Positions 1-11,357 of a stretch of 64,000 nt of DNA are shown one piece after another. Both the position numbers and the translations under genes were made by a program. Origin of the DNA: Gremmenia infestans. Its lineage: Eukaryota > Ascomycota > Leotiomycetes > Helotiales > Hamatocanthoscyphaceae. The notes under the pieces are model-generated. The model worked only from the letters and a program-made list of their open reading frames with translations. It did not search any database and had not been told where the DNA came from. Every line of letters starts with the position of its first letter. Within the stretch, counting starts at the first letter, position 1. The DNA lies in contig JAFEVB010000014.1 in assembly GCA_032629725.1 (NCBI GenBank), positions 620,001-684,000 on the forward strand. The letters are read 5' to 3'.

Positions 1-123
1 TCTATGCAGGTGGAAGCAAGACTATCTCCCATTTTTATCTCTACGTTCGCATTTTTACCATTTTATGTTTAAAGCTCTTTTCATCTAGAAGTTTCAAGGC
101 AGAAATCATCGCTATCTTCGACA

Positions 124-1014
124 ATGGCTCTCTCGTTGTTTTCATCAAAGAACTCAGACAGTTACAGTCCTGTCGAAACCTCTGATAGCGAGATTGGCGA
201 GACTAATATTCAAACCGGAGAGAAAAGAGCAAAACAATGGTCGCGGACTCAAGTCTTGCTCCTCCTTACAGTCAGCATCATCATCTCCAGTATTTCCGCG
301 TTTAGCATTGGGGCTCGTAGTCAAATTCCAGCTGCGCGAGTACTTCTAGGTATGAAATAACTCGAAATTGGAACATGATCAAACGCTAAGCTTGCGGTCT
401 ATAGCACCAGCTGGAAACATCCATGCTCCAATGATTTACAACCAGACCTATACGTTACAGCCAACGCCAGAGATCAACGAAGCATGGGATGATTTGTTCC
501 CTAGTGCGTCCAATTCCCCGCCAGCAAAAGTTTACTCCCCAAAACACTGCTAACTCTCATTTCAGAAGGCAAAGGCTTTATACAACACCCTGAAATATCC
601 CCTAACATCTCCGGAATCGCAGTTTTTCACGAGCTCCATTGCCTTGTATGTGGTGTTCTTCCATTATCCTCCCCATCCCATTGTCTCCCAATCTAACTAA
701 TACGCCTTCTCCCTACGCAGAATATCCTACGTATCGGGTTTTACGCCGCTCTGAATGGTAATCTCGAAGCTATGTACGAGGTTCACGACCACAACGGTCG
801 ACCAGATCCACACCATCTCCGCCACTGTTTTGATTATCTTCGCCAAGCACTCATGTGTGCCGCGGATACCAATTTAGAGCCTGTGGATTTCGAGCTGGGT
901 GGCGTGACAGGGTGGCGCTTTGATAAGACATGTCGGAACTTTGACGAGGTCAAGGAGTGGGCAGAAGTAAATAGGAAGTGGGATGATCAGATTAAGGAAT
1001 CTGGTAAGGTGTAG
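124..1014 (+). CDS. UstYa-like (DUF3328) protein A
   Basis: Four exons join cleanly in phase: 124-349, 405-503, 566-645 and 721-1014, giving 232 residues. An N-terminal cytosolic stretch is followed by one membrane segment at about residues 41-62 (VLLLLTVSIIISSISAF). The lumenal part has the two HxxHC motifs that define the UstYa family: HELHC at the end of exon 3 and HHLRHC in exon 4, followed by FDYLRQALMC. Family members act in fungal metabolite pathways, notably oxidative cyclisation of ribosomal peptides (ustiloxin, cyclochlorotine types) and other tailoring steps. The substrate here is unknown. A second family member lies convergently 363 bases downstream, and a GMC oxidoreductase follows about 2 kb beyond that. 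The start is the first ATG before the membrane segment. The family call is firm; the pathway is inference. Confidence 0.9.
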
Positions 1015-1376
1015 TGGTGATTAGTGTTTCTGGAGTAGTGGGTATTTCTGCATCTTGATAGATTATTATGTTTAGCTTTTTCCCAAATATCCGTTGAAAT
1101 AAAAACTATCAGCAAATGTTTTACAGGCAAGATTTGAATTTTTTTCGAGGTAAACGTAGATTTTCTTTTACCTCTAAAAGCTTGAACAGAGCACAGATGG
1201 ACGGAGTCTTTCAATAAGAAGTTTACGAGATACTGAGGCTACAACAGCCTATATCTCTAATAGCACATTCGTTTGGACATAATAAAATTCTTCTACACAA
1301 TGCGAGGGATAGCTTCTATCGGATAATGTTTTTCATTTCGTTAGACTTATGCTTCTAAATAAACTTGATTCAGATC
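1015..1376. other. short convergent intergenic region
   Basis: Shared 3' region between the two tail-to-tail UstYa-like genes. It is AT-rich. I see no further gene. Confidence 0.6.
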
Positions 1377-2504
1377 TTAGACATTGTCTTGTTCATCTTT
1401 AGAAAGAAGAACACCCTGATTAAAAATCGGTACAGCACGCGCTCTTACCCAAGCCGAAAGACTTTCCCAATTTACACATCGATGGTGCCCGTCAGCAACA
1501 GCCGTGAATGCTGGTGGATCTGTATGCAGCCACGTGAAAGTGCTTAGAGACGGGTCTCCTCTGCACATGATGGCTTCCCTCAGCATCTCCATACAATGAT
1601 CTATTTTCATGTCATTAGCTTTCTAAATTGATGTCTCTGCTTTTCTCTTAGGAGAATCGATATCTTACCAATATGGGCTTTCCATTCCACAAGCTCCTCT
1701 GATGTTTCATTGACGAGGTAATGGTCCTTGTAAACATAATGTCTGATTTTTTTCTGTTACATATTTTAGCATTCGCCATCAAGAAATTCCTACACTCTTG
1801 GTGTTCATTTCTTCTCTCAGGGAAATATTTCCAGGAATGGCCCAAAAAGGGTATGAACCACTTACCAAACAATGTAGCTCATGCCAAACTCCCATCTCAG
1901 TAGCGTATCCCGATCCATCAGCTAGAGGAATAGACGTTGTGTTATAGTAATCCAGATCCTCCTGTGGCGCTGAAAATCTGATATCTGATCATTTGCAAAG
2001 TGTTAATCAAGGCCACATCATGAACTTATGCTCAACTCTCGACTCGGAGAATTTACATACCTTCAAATAGCTCATGCCATGCGCTCTCAAGTTCTGGTCG
2101 CGGATCTCCTATAAACGGATTTCCCTCTAAAGCTACAGGAAATGTTCGTGTTTCGTACTTCACTGCTGAGCTTTCAGCGAGCGCTGTGAATTTTATCAGC
2201 CTCTTGTACTCGTACACGCAATTTATCTTATGGGGGTTCACCTACAGGGGAATAGATCCGACGGAGGGCGATCAAGACAATTACTAGATTCCGTCTGTCG
2301 GTGATAAAGCAATGAAGATATTATGACCAGAGGCACATAAGCTATTATCAACAAGAAAATCGATACATTCACAAAAGTCAACCGGGAACAAATACCACGG
2401 CGCTTGTGCTGTAATTGAAACGAGCTGATGGTCTCTTTCGAATCATTGTCTTGGTTTTGACTCAGAAGATGTTGCTCTACACCGAAATCCTTTTCGTGGT
2501 CCAT
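1377..2504 (-). CDS. UstYa-like (DUF3328) protein B
   Basis: On the minus strand, five exons fit in phase: 2504-2246, 2183-2061, 1969-1866, 1753-1669 and 1600-1377, giving 264 residues. The first join is the least certain because a second donor lies a few bases away. A membrane segment occurs near residues 45-65 (SIFLLIIAYVPLVIISSLL). The family signatures are HELHC at the end of exon 3 and HIDHC built across the exon 4/5 join, followed by MEMLREAIMC. The ATG at 2504 is preferred because the longer open frame upstream has no ATG. The protein differs clearly in sequence from neighbour A, so this is not a recent tandem copy. UstYa proteins often occur in pairs (UstYa/UstYb) that work together on one peptide, which makes the convergent pair suggestive. 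Confidence 0.88.
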
Positions 2505-4430
2505 GGCCCGCTGATTTTTCGTAGGCGTTGATGGTTTCAAAAAAAGATGCGTCTTTACTCCGTACTTCGGAACCGTCTGGGTATGAAAAGTGCAATAGCA
2601 CTTATCGAGTAGTAATCTCGAGGTTGACTAAGGACACACAATTACCCGTTTTAGTGAACGCATGCAAGCAAATATTTGATTCGTTTGTGGTATGAGGTAC
2701 GGGTGTAACCACCCACGCTAGCGAAGATGTCCTTGTTTGTTAGATGTAGACATACAGCACTCCGGAGATCTTCCCTCATGTGGAAGGTAAGGATGGCAGA
2801 TTTGGGGCATGTTGACAAAGCTTTCCTCGAGCTTCTTGGGTCAAGATTCAAGCATTTCAAAGTTATAGTGATACAGGGGTATACATGGGTACGCTTTGCT
2901 TGGCATGCGATGCAAGATAAAATGCAATGTTGTGAAGAGATCTTTATTCTGCTTATGTTTCATTCTACGGCACATAGCCTCGTTTAGGAAATGTTTGAGA
3001 CATGTCAAGCGTATCAAGTTTGAGTGTCTAGCTTACTACGGAAGTTCGAAAGTAGGTGCACGGAAGTCCCCGCCCCGACAGCCCTACCTGCAGGTTCCAT
3101 ACTTTGCTCCGTACTCAGAAGCTCAGACCGGTGACCGGAACGCCAGCGGCGTAAAAATGGTCTGTGCGTGGGGTTCTTGTTGGGGATGAAGCAATTCGGT
3201 AGTCTTGTATGGAAGGAAGGCTCAGCGAGGTGCAGCCAATAAATATCATTCAGGATAAGAGCTCCGAAAGAAAGCTTTCCGCACAAGCGGGAGGCCTTGT
3301 ATAGCCCATGTCAGATCCACTTCTTAAACAGCTGCAAGCACTTGAAGGTCATGTGCACGGAGTAGACAACTCAGTATTACCCCTGTGTCATCTTCCGTCG
3401 TACAGATTACCTGCATATTTGGGGCCTGTTCGCTAGGTGGATCAGGGTGTATATCGGACGAACCCCTCGTCACCTACGGAGGTAAGTAGGTAGTTATTGT
3501 CCGTGCTACTCATACTCGCTGCCGAGAAGGCTAGAACTACAAGGGTCCTATAAGCTACAATAATGATTTTCTCAAGGGGTCGAAATGGAACTCGCCATTT
3601 ACCAATATTTGACTCCTATGGTGTTATATTAGTGTTATATGGCCTTCTCCGCAAAAGGAACCTAGTTTGCAGTTGCCTTTTCCTTAAGCTCCTTGACTAT
3701 ATGAGTTAATCAAATCGCCTACATGATCCACTATAGAATAAATAGGGTCAATTTAGTGTTAGAAGCAGTTGTATAGCTCTAACGATGTAGGCTAAGCTCT
3801 ACAGTTTCAAACGTTTTGGAGTCCTCCATAGCAACATGTGATCAACTACTGTCAATTACTGCAGCAAGGGTTCATCGGATGAGTTTCCCCCACATTTAAT
3901 GTGCACACGACGTATGCAGTAAAGTATGTTGCGCTAATGCCGGGCGGGCTAGGAGATTTGCCCCCCTAAAGTTACCTGCAGATACTCCGTAAAGCGAGGG
4001 GCTAGGGGCGGGGTGGAGTGGGGTGGAGTGGGGTGTCTGTGCGTTCAGGTTACTGTATGTTCAGGCTTCACTAACTCACTCGCTCTCGCCTTTGGGCTGC
4101 ATTTGTAAATGCATGCAATGCAATGGGGTTTCAAGAGTCCCTATCTGAAAATCGAAAACCTTCAAATAGTTATAGCCTAAATCTGAGATCCATAAGAAGT
4201 AATATAAAACCATTTTTCTTCTACCACCGACTTATATGCCGAACTCCCTGCCTAAATGCACAGACTTAATTTATTTAGGCTCGGCTCGTTAGTGCTGCAC
4301 ATGAAGAACGACCCGCACAAGACGACATCACAGCCAAATGTCACTGGGGCACCCTTGAATTCAGGCACGATTGTTCCTGATGACTTGTTTAATCGCAACT
4401 ATGTAAGCCCTCCTGAAAGAGTAGTGAAAC
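2505..4430. other. gene-poor AT-rich gap
   Basis: Only short open frames without family features are present. Two copies of TACGGAGTA occur on the minus strand, at 2556-2564 and 3983-3991, and a GGGGTGGAGT-type tandem repeat lies at 4011-4034. The stretch 3540-3860 is AT-rich and full of stops in every frame; it could be decayed mobile DNA, but I cannot identify it. Confidence 0.5.
4011..4034. repeat. GGGTGGAGTG tandem repeat
   Basis: The unit GGGTGGAGTG is present twice in a row with a partial third copy. It is a minor G-rich minisatellite within a gene-poor gap. Confidence 0.8.
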
Positions 4431-6142
4431 TCAAGCTTCATTTAGTATGATATCTGCAGCCTGCTCAGCAAGGGCATAGAGTGTCGCCTGTGGATGGCCA
4501 CCAATCGGCACCGGGAGCACGCTGCCATCCACCACCCGCAAGCCACCAACACCAACAACTTTCAAGTCAGACCCCACTACTGTCCCCATTGCTGCCGTAC
4601 CGGCTGCGTGCTTGTGGGACATGCCCGAGGCTCTGATTCGCTGCTCGATTTCCTCATCCAACGAGCTAGGGGAAAGCTCAGCTTGCCCTGGTGGCGCTAC
4701 CTCGCCTTCAATATACTCTTTACCCGGTGCCGTCTCTAGCATTATCTGCAACATCCGCCGAGTCCCATAGATAAGGCAGGCTACATCTGCCTTAGTGCTG
4801 TAGTAGTTGCTGGTTATAAGCGGCAGGTCTGAGGGCGAGGCCGATGCAAGTGTAACAGCACCTCGAGACGTGGGCAGGAGAAGCATGATTGAGCTCGCGA
4901 TGAAGGTGCCGTTCATCGGCAATCCAGGAATACCCGCAGGTGCATATATGACTGATGACTCGATGTGACACCCCCCGGCCTTCAGAAATGACGAATCACT
5001 ATCCTGCAGAAATTTGGATGGTACTCTTTCGTTCACAACCCAGTCGGTGGGCATGCCTTTAAAGTATGCAGGTTTGTTCCAGTTGGGGTTGCCCATGGCT
5101 AAACCTTCCTCTGGATGGCGAACTTTCCACAGCTGGAAGTGTGCGAAGTGGTCGAACAAGTTCTGACCCACTCCTGGTGCATCGTGAACAACCTGTATTC
5201 CGAGCGCAGACAGAGCTGACGCAGATCCAATACCTGACAGCAGCAAGACCTGAGGAGTTCCAAATGTGCCAGCAGATAATATGACTTCCTTATGGGCCTT
5301 GATAAACCTGCCATCGCTGAGTTGAACACCGGACGCTTCCGGCCTTTCCTCCTTGTCTTTAGAAAATACGATGCGGTCAACACGCTTACTTGTAATGACT
5401 GTGACGCCTTCGATTCCATACGCTTTCTGAGCAGGTTGTCGCTGTCCATCTCTCCAGTTCTCAAGGTATTCTGAAATTCCTTCCGTGGAGCCGACAGGAT
5501 CGGGATTGTATTTCACTCCAATATCGGTCCAAGCCTTCAGTAATGGCTCGCGAAGGCCGTACTGGCGATCGGGATCGCTGGCCGAGGTTGAGATGATGTG
5601 AATTGGACCCTCGAACCCGTGTTGCTCGGGATTGGCCTTCTTGTCAAAATATGTCTCGGATTTCTTGAAGAAAGGAAGCAGACCGGCATAGCTCCAGCGA
5701 GAATCGTCGACGATTGCACCCCACGCATCGTAATCAGCGGCATTCCCACGAGACCAGCCGGCGTAGTTGACTACAGTTATTAGTAGCGTGTTCCCCAAGA
5801 TCAAGTAGTCTTCTGAATCCGCAACATAGCAAGTCAGAGGAGGGACAAAGAAAAAGGTTGGTTACTAGTACTGCCACCTCCAAGAGCTTTCCCAGCATTG
5901 TTGATATGGACTCTGTTATTTGTTGTGGTATCAGGAAGACTTGGATACGCCCAATCTAAGTCAGACCCTGTAAGAGCAAAGCTGCCCAAGGGGGAACTAG
6001 CATTTGGGTTATCAGAAGCATCTGGTCCCCCTTCAACAATGATGATATTGAGCGAAGGATTGCCTTGATGTAGTCTTGCTGCCAGTGCGCAGCCAGTGAG
6101 CCCTCCGCCGACGATAATGTAATCTGCTTCTGTCGCCGACAT
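4431..6142 (-). CDS. GMC-family FAD oxidoreductase
   Basis: Two exons, 6142-5866 and 5770-4431, give 538 residues, normal for the family. The split codon completes the signature GGGSTINYAGWSRG, which strongly supports the join. The N-terminus has the Rossmann motif VGGGLTG (residues 11-17), and E37 ends the second strand, as expected for FAD binding. The C-terminus carries HAAGTAAMG with a histidine at about residue 480 and GGHPQATLYALAEQAA with a histidine at about residue 518, the usual catalytic pair. No signal peptide is seen, so the enzyme is probably intracellular, which suits a biosynthetic dehydrogenase or oxidase better than a secreted lignocellulose enzyme. The substrate (choline, glucose, aryl-alcohol or a pathway intermediate) cannot be told from sequence. 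Its position near the UstYa pair suggests, without proving, a shared pathway. Confidence 0.93.
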
Positions 6143-7757
6143 GGCTTGCTTGTACGAATTATCTGATCGTATGTGTTGTACGGCTCTTTGATGTAAAATT
6201 CAAATACCGGTACTTTCTTTTTGTGCAATGGTGTTGTGCGAGCTGAAATTGAACAAAGTTGGTCTTGTTATCTCTACAAACCAAAAAGATGACAAGGGCT
6301 TTATAGCCGTGGGTAAATTGGCCTCCTCTCTCGGTCTATAAAAAGACTGGTTGGAGCAAACGAGTTTTAAGTGCGTTAATTCCGCTGACTGTCTCATCCA
6401 TGGAAAGCCCCTGTTGGTGGCCATTCACGTGATAGCGTAAGGCAATGCGATACCCTCTCTAAGAGCAAAGACTTAGCCGGTGTAACACTCCATTCTACCT
6501 CTTCGGTTTGTTACATTGACCCCTCGCTTACTTCCCAGCCCCTATCATTGTGCGTAGCTTTCAGAATGCCAGCGGTATATCCAAGTACCGAGTAAGCCCC
6601 CCTTTTCTTCTGATGTGCTAATTGCAACCCAACACGGATGACAAACACCAACCAACACCCATCTTTAATATGGTTTCTTAAACGGATGCTTCTGAGTAAA
6701 ATATGATCTAGGGGCAATATAAGAATTCCCAAGGGAGCTCTTCCTTTCATTCATGCAACTCACCTGGAGGCCTAGCAACATTTCACCCCACCTGCATTCA
6801 TCTCATCTCTTCCAGGCTCCAGCATAGACTGGTTTTGGAAATCCTTGCATTGACTTTAAACTCTCCCGCTTTTTCTTAATCGATGACATAATAGTTGTGA
6901 TCTTTAGGCAGGTCGGTCGGCCAATTAAGCTACCTGAAACATGACATTCTTTCAAATATAAGGCTTCTTGCAGACTCTATTTGCGGTATATTCAAAGAAC
7001 AATTTTTTAATGAAACCAGACACTTCTGTATCTTAATTACTTGGTCCAGACACCTCAGCTAATGATTTAATTATTCTAACCAACAAACCAGAGACTTTCA
7101 CTTGCACCAGATATTCTAAAGCAGGTTTAACGAAAACCACTAGAAAATTATCAAAGTCTTAATACATCACGCTATAGGGGAACTATTTATACATCTTCCA
7201 TTCAACCTTAGTAGCTTCTCTAAGAATAAGAATATTAAACTGAGAGAAATGGGTTCATATATGCTGACTAACGCCCTAGTTCGACGTATATAAAGGCTTT
7301 GGTGACGTGCCATATGTGAATAGAGGGTAAGGATCCCGGGATCCATACACGTGATATCGCTATATTGGAATATAACGATGTGTGTATTGTGTGATATGTA
7401 GAAGGTTATGTGTCAACTACGCTAGAGATCGTGTTTTACCTGTGTGTCTGCTGACTAAGCAATATCAAAATCCTGGTGGTCGAACACGCTAACCTGTGAC
7501 CATATTTTACTTTACGCTTGGAAATCATTTGGAGGTTTGGAATCTATTTGTTACCTCACTAGCTTATAACCATTATAAAGTGTCTAGATCAAGTATTCAA
7601 TTTGAATATGTCTAACCGTAGAACTAACCGGTAAAACAATCAATTTACTATAATGGCCCTGCTGCTATAATCCTTCCATGATGGTCCTTGTCTTCATCTA
7701 CCTTGGTAGGTAATCCTACACGGAAAGCACTTGCTCCCTTGAAACCACTCTCCACTT
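6143..7757. other. AT-rich gene-free gap
   Basis: This lies upstream of the GMC gene and downstream of the Ser/Thr-rich gene. I see no open frame with recognisable features. Positions 6960-7660 are strongly AT-rich with stops in all frames, and I see no terminal repeats. Confidence 0.5.
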
Positions 7758-9932
7758 TCAGGGTGTCATTTCACAGACAACCTTCGGGGAAAGGGTAATA
7801 TCGCCGTCATCTGTACTTGCGCTCGAAGCACACGACACTACTTCTCCGTTTTGGGCGTCAGCGACACAAGCAATGGTCCTTCCAGGGCAGATGACTTTTC
7901 CAGGTCCACTTTGAGTGCCTGTGTATTGGCAGCCACTTCCAATTGCCGAAGGTAAATCAAAAGTGCCTGAGGGCCAAGGCACGTTTCTGATATCTACTTT
8001 GTCCGTTTGCTTTATCTTATCGTCCTGAAATACTTGAGCCTGTGAGCTGCCGCAAACATCAATAATTATTCCGGGTTTTCCGAGGAATACTGTCCATATG
8101 TTTGAGGTGACAACCGTTTTGTGCTCCAAGTGGAAAAATTCAAGCCGGACTAGTATTGTAGGAGTAGGTAGAGGCGGTGAAGCACTACTCCGTTTCAGGG
8201 TCGTGGATCCTAGAGTAGTTGTTGGTTTGGTGCAACTTTCAGGTAAAGCTTCAGTGGTCGTGGGGCATGGTGTGGTTGATTTGAAGATCCATTGACAGTT
8301 CACAAGTGTGCTACCAACGCAAACTGTATTTGTCAACTTTGGAAGTACACCTGAGAGGTATCCTCCATCCGAATCTGTCAGAATCGAGCTACTAGCTTTC
8401 GGCAAATGGCTGCATGAAGTTGATGGTCCTCCACACGAAACACTTTTCCCACCCAAAGTATTTGTTTCATTTGAATTTGAAACTATCGAGGCAAAGTTCA
8501 GGCTACTAGATGTCTTGGCCGTCAAAAACGTTGTAGGCAGATACGACGTGAAAAAAGAATTGCTGGCTGAATTGCTGGCTGGAGGCATATTTAGATGAGA
8601 ATTATTAGATGTTGACGAGACACCAGTCGTAGGAATGGTACCAGGAGTTGCGGTTGGAGACGTGGTATCTGATTCGGATGTTGTTACTGGTGGTGGTGGA
8701 AACATATCCTGGAGGCTGTACTGGACATACATTGAGGCATAATCCTGGTCAGAGTATTCTGATAAGAGGGATGAATAGGCAACTTGATCGAAGTTGAACT
8801 GGTCTGTTCCTGGTGTCGAGATGGGTGGATTCCAGATGCAATGATCCGACGAAGAAGAAGAGCTCGAAGATCCACTCGAAGATTCAGAGCTAGAAGACGT
8901 AGACACCGATGTATGAGATGTAGTAGGCTCTTCCTGTTGACTGGATTTGGTATCAGAATCTTTGTCATCCTCCGTCTGCGGAGGATCATCGCAGTCGCCC
9001 GATAGCTTGATGCCGAATATCTTAACACAAGGAAGATGAAAATTTGGCAAGCCAGGAAATCCTGGTATTTTAAAAGATACATGTGGGACCATTGGAAGAT
9101 TCCAGATGATAATACCATTTGATCCACATCCTTGACATCCAATGAGTACTGGCACAATGGTCGACGACTTGTCTTCCGACCTTGATGTAGTCAACCATGT
9201 ATTAGTCGGCCAAGGTGGATCGGTAATTTTGAGCGTCGAGAGATTGGGCGGCACATCTGTCATGGTCGATGTGATCAGGGCAAGCTCTGATATCTTTGAT
9301 GGATCAATTACTGCCATTATCGACGTACTTGATGTCGTAATGCTACTACGCAGGCCGCTGAAAATTCCGCTGTCCCTAGTAGTCAAAGCAGATGGCGAAG
9401 GTACCGTGCCTAGTAAACTGGGAGAATCAATGATAGGTCCTGTTGTATTTTTTGCGCTCGAAAACCTGTTCTTGCTGAGTGAGCGGGCCCTGGTTATCGA
9501 TGAGTTGGAGAATAAAGAGGCCTTTATGGTAGTTGAGATCACCGACTTGTGGTTGCTCATTGCATCTGGGTTCGTCGAAATTCCGCTTGGACTCATCAAT
9601 ATTGGGTTGCTCGATTGAAGGCTCACAGGAGCCGACAAGGTGGAAGGTGGAATATTGATACGCGTAGCGTTCGTGCCACTTGAAGAGAAATGGAGAGATG
9701 AAGTGCCAGTCGGCGTTGTTCTTTGATTTGTACTGTGCAATGTAGTGGCGAAGTTTGACTGAGAATTGCTGCTCGACATGTTCAGCCAGCGAATTGATGA
9801 AGCGTCGTTGAAATCTGTGATAGCCTCAGATTTAGTTGTATATGAGCATGAAGCATCGTTGCAGGAACCGGCAGATGATGCTAGAGTCACCATATACTCC
9901 AGGTTCAGTAAGCATAAAGCGAAAAGCAACAT
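7758..9932 (-). CDS. large secreted Ser/Thr-rich protein
   Basis: A single open frame of 724 residues. It starts with a hydrophobic leader (MLLFALCLLNLEYMVTLASSAG), so it is predicted to be secreted. Residues about 50-250 are almost entirely Ser/Thr/Pro/Asn and probably heavily O-glycosylated. A middle Cys-containing block (GCQGCGSNG, then LPCVKIFGIKLSGDC) is followed by an acidic stretch and a polyserine run. The C-terminus has several cysteines and ends SPKVVCEMTP. From memory, the middle and end blocks resemble the non-catalytic tail of large fungal class V (GH18) chitinases of the killer-toxin-like kind, but I see no GH18 catalytic motif (DxxDxDxE) in or near the gene. It is most likely a cell-wall-associated mucin-like protein, or the detached tail of such an enzyme. 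No function is assigned. Confidence 0.75.
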   Translation of the reverse strand: MLLFALCLLNLEYMVTLASSAGSCNDASCSYTTKSEAITDFNDASSIRWLNMSSSNSQSNFATTLHSTNQRTTPTGTSSLHFSSSGTNATRINIPPSTLSAPVSLQSSNPILMSPSGISTNPDAMSNHKSVISTTIKASLFSNSSITRARSLSKNRFSSAKNTTGPIIDSPSLLGTVPSPSALTTRDSGIFSGLRSSITTSSTSIMAVIDPSKISELALITSTMTDVPPNLSTLKITDPPWPTNTWLTTSRSEDKSSTIVPVLIGCQGCGSNGIIIWNLPMVPHVSFKIPGFPGLPNFHLPCVKIFGIKLSGDCDDPPQTEDDKDSDTKSSQQEEPTTSHTSVSTSSSSESSSGSSSSSSSSDHCIWNPPISTPGTDQFNFDQVAYSSLLSEYSDQDYASMYVQYSLQDMFPPPPVTTSESDTTSPTATPGTIPTTGVSSTSNNSHLNMPPASNSASNSFFTSYLPTTFLTAKTSSSLNFASIVSNSNETNTLGGKSVSCGGPSTSCSHLPKASSSILTDSDGGYLSGVLPKLTNTVCVGSTLVNCQWIFKSTTPCPTTTEALPESCTKPTTTLGSTTLKRSSASPPLPTPTILVRLEFFHLEHKTVVTSNIWTVFLGKPGIIIDVCGSSQAQVFQDDKIKQTDKVDIRNVPWPSGTFDLPSAIGSGCQYTGTQSGPGKVICPGRTIACVADAQNGEVVSCASSASTDDGDITLSPKVVCEMTP

Positions 9933-11357
9933 GTTGAGAAAAGAAACTGTAAGAACCGAGGAAGATTATCCGGGGTGAATAATCAAACGAGCAATGCACT
10001 GGATTATGGCAAAATGAGACAGAATAGGAAAACTTAAAGAGATAAAAGCCATGGTGCTGGATGGACGTTCAATCACCAAAGGATCCAGTCAGTGGATCCA
10101 GTAATGGCGAAGCACTTTCGATTACTAGTCATGTACAGTACTTGAAAATTCAGGGTTCAATATGACAATCAATGAAAATGAAAAGGATTCAAAGTTATCT
10201 ATCCGTCCGAGGCACCAACAATACAACTACAGCCTCAAAGGAGTGGCCCTCATGCGGCCCTATCTGTAATGAGAAATTGTGCCGTCAATAAGCACCAAGT
10301 TTTCGAAGTAGGTATTAGACCCCCAATTGATATAAGGCGCTGATTCGTTCAGTAACACTTTACGATCCCAGTACTTAGTATTTTGCATCCTCATTTTCAA
10401 CAAACTGGCCATAACCAGACCCTCCCAGCTGCGCCATCCAACACTGTAGTACGCAAGCGGTTGGAGATGAAAGTGATACCTGATGCCCACCCAACAGGCC
10501 GCATTTCTTCCATAGTATGGTTTCAGATCAAGAGACCTTTCAAAATAAACGATAGGCTGATTTCTACCAAGGTAGGATATCAATGCTGCCATACCGGTAA
10601 TGGCTTTAGTGCGGTCCAGGTTCGCTGCAGATTATACCGGTGTTGTAAAGTGGCCTATAAACAGTGGGTCAGGGGCCCGCAAGCCATTCCCTACTTCTGC
10701 AGGTTGAAGTTGGAATCAACTTCCCAAAATACTTGGGGCTGAAACTTGCAGACACGAACCCCGAGTTCGAAAGACAAGGCTGTGCGCAATTTTGGGTATC
10801 AAATATTGCCCTTCATATTTAATATATGGAATACGGTCAAGTCATACTAATTCATAGATCTGGTCTCATACTCGCTTGAAGTGTGTTTCACGCCCCCCTA
10901 AAATTCTAAATAAGTCCACATACTCAAGATGGGCAATTTTAATACCCTGGGTCATTGAGCCATTAAACTAAGATTATAACCAACATCGAAATCCCATGAA
11001 TCCTTTGGAGGATTGTTGATCATGAGAAGATTGTTGGTGAAAAAATCGGGTGCATCCTCATTCGTCTTCATTGCTAAGTTATAAGATCATCACTGTAGGT
11101 CTTACGCATTTTCATTCTGTGTCAGTAGTAACTTCCAAGAAGTCTCTGCTTTGAACCCCTATTTACTTCTCCGTTCCGCCATCTTTTATCCTTGGGAACA
11201 AAGTATTCTCTAGTTCTACCCTTCTTATCACAATCGAAGTTTGCACCTTTCACTGTACATCTTGCAGATATTTCGATCGCGCACACTGCGCATCTCTGCC
11301 TTTTCATCCAACAAATCAGTATATACACACCATTTCTGGCTGGCGCTTCTGAAGAAG
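9933..11357. other. intergenic region with one gene-like fragment
   Basis: Mostly promoter DNA for the divergent secreted-protein genes on either side. The open frame at 10260-10592 is listed separately; nothing else is recognised. GGATCCAGT occurs twice close together near 10,080-10,100. Confidence 0.45.
10260..10592 (-). other. unassigned open frame, possible gene remnant
   Basis: A 110-residue minus-strand frame with a protein-like composition rich in Tyr, Trp, Gly and Leu, including YYSVGWRSWEGLVMASLLK and VLLNESAPYINWG. It can be extended upstream by a few codons to a possible splice acceptor near 10,630, after which stops occur. No complete gene can be built around it. It may be the last exon of a decayed gene. 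I do not recognise a family. Confidence 0.3.

Noticed and set aside
8098..9618. Plus-strand open frames opposite the Ser/Thr-rich gene
   Set aside because: They are shadows of the Ser/Thr codons on the other strand and have no start context, introns or motifs.
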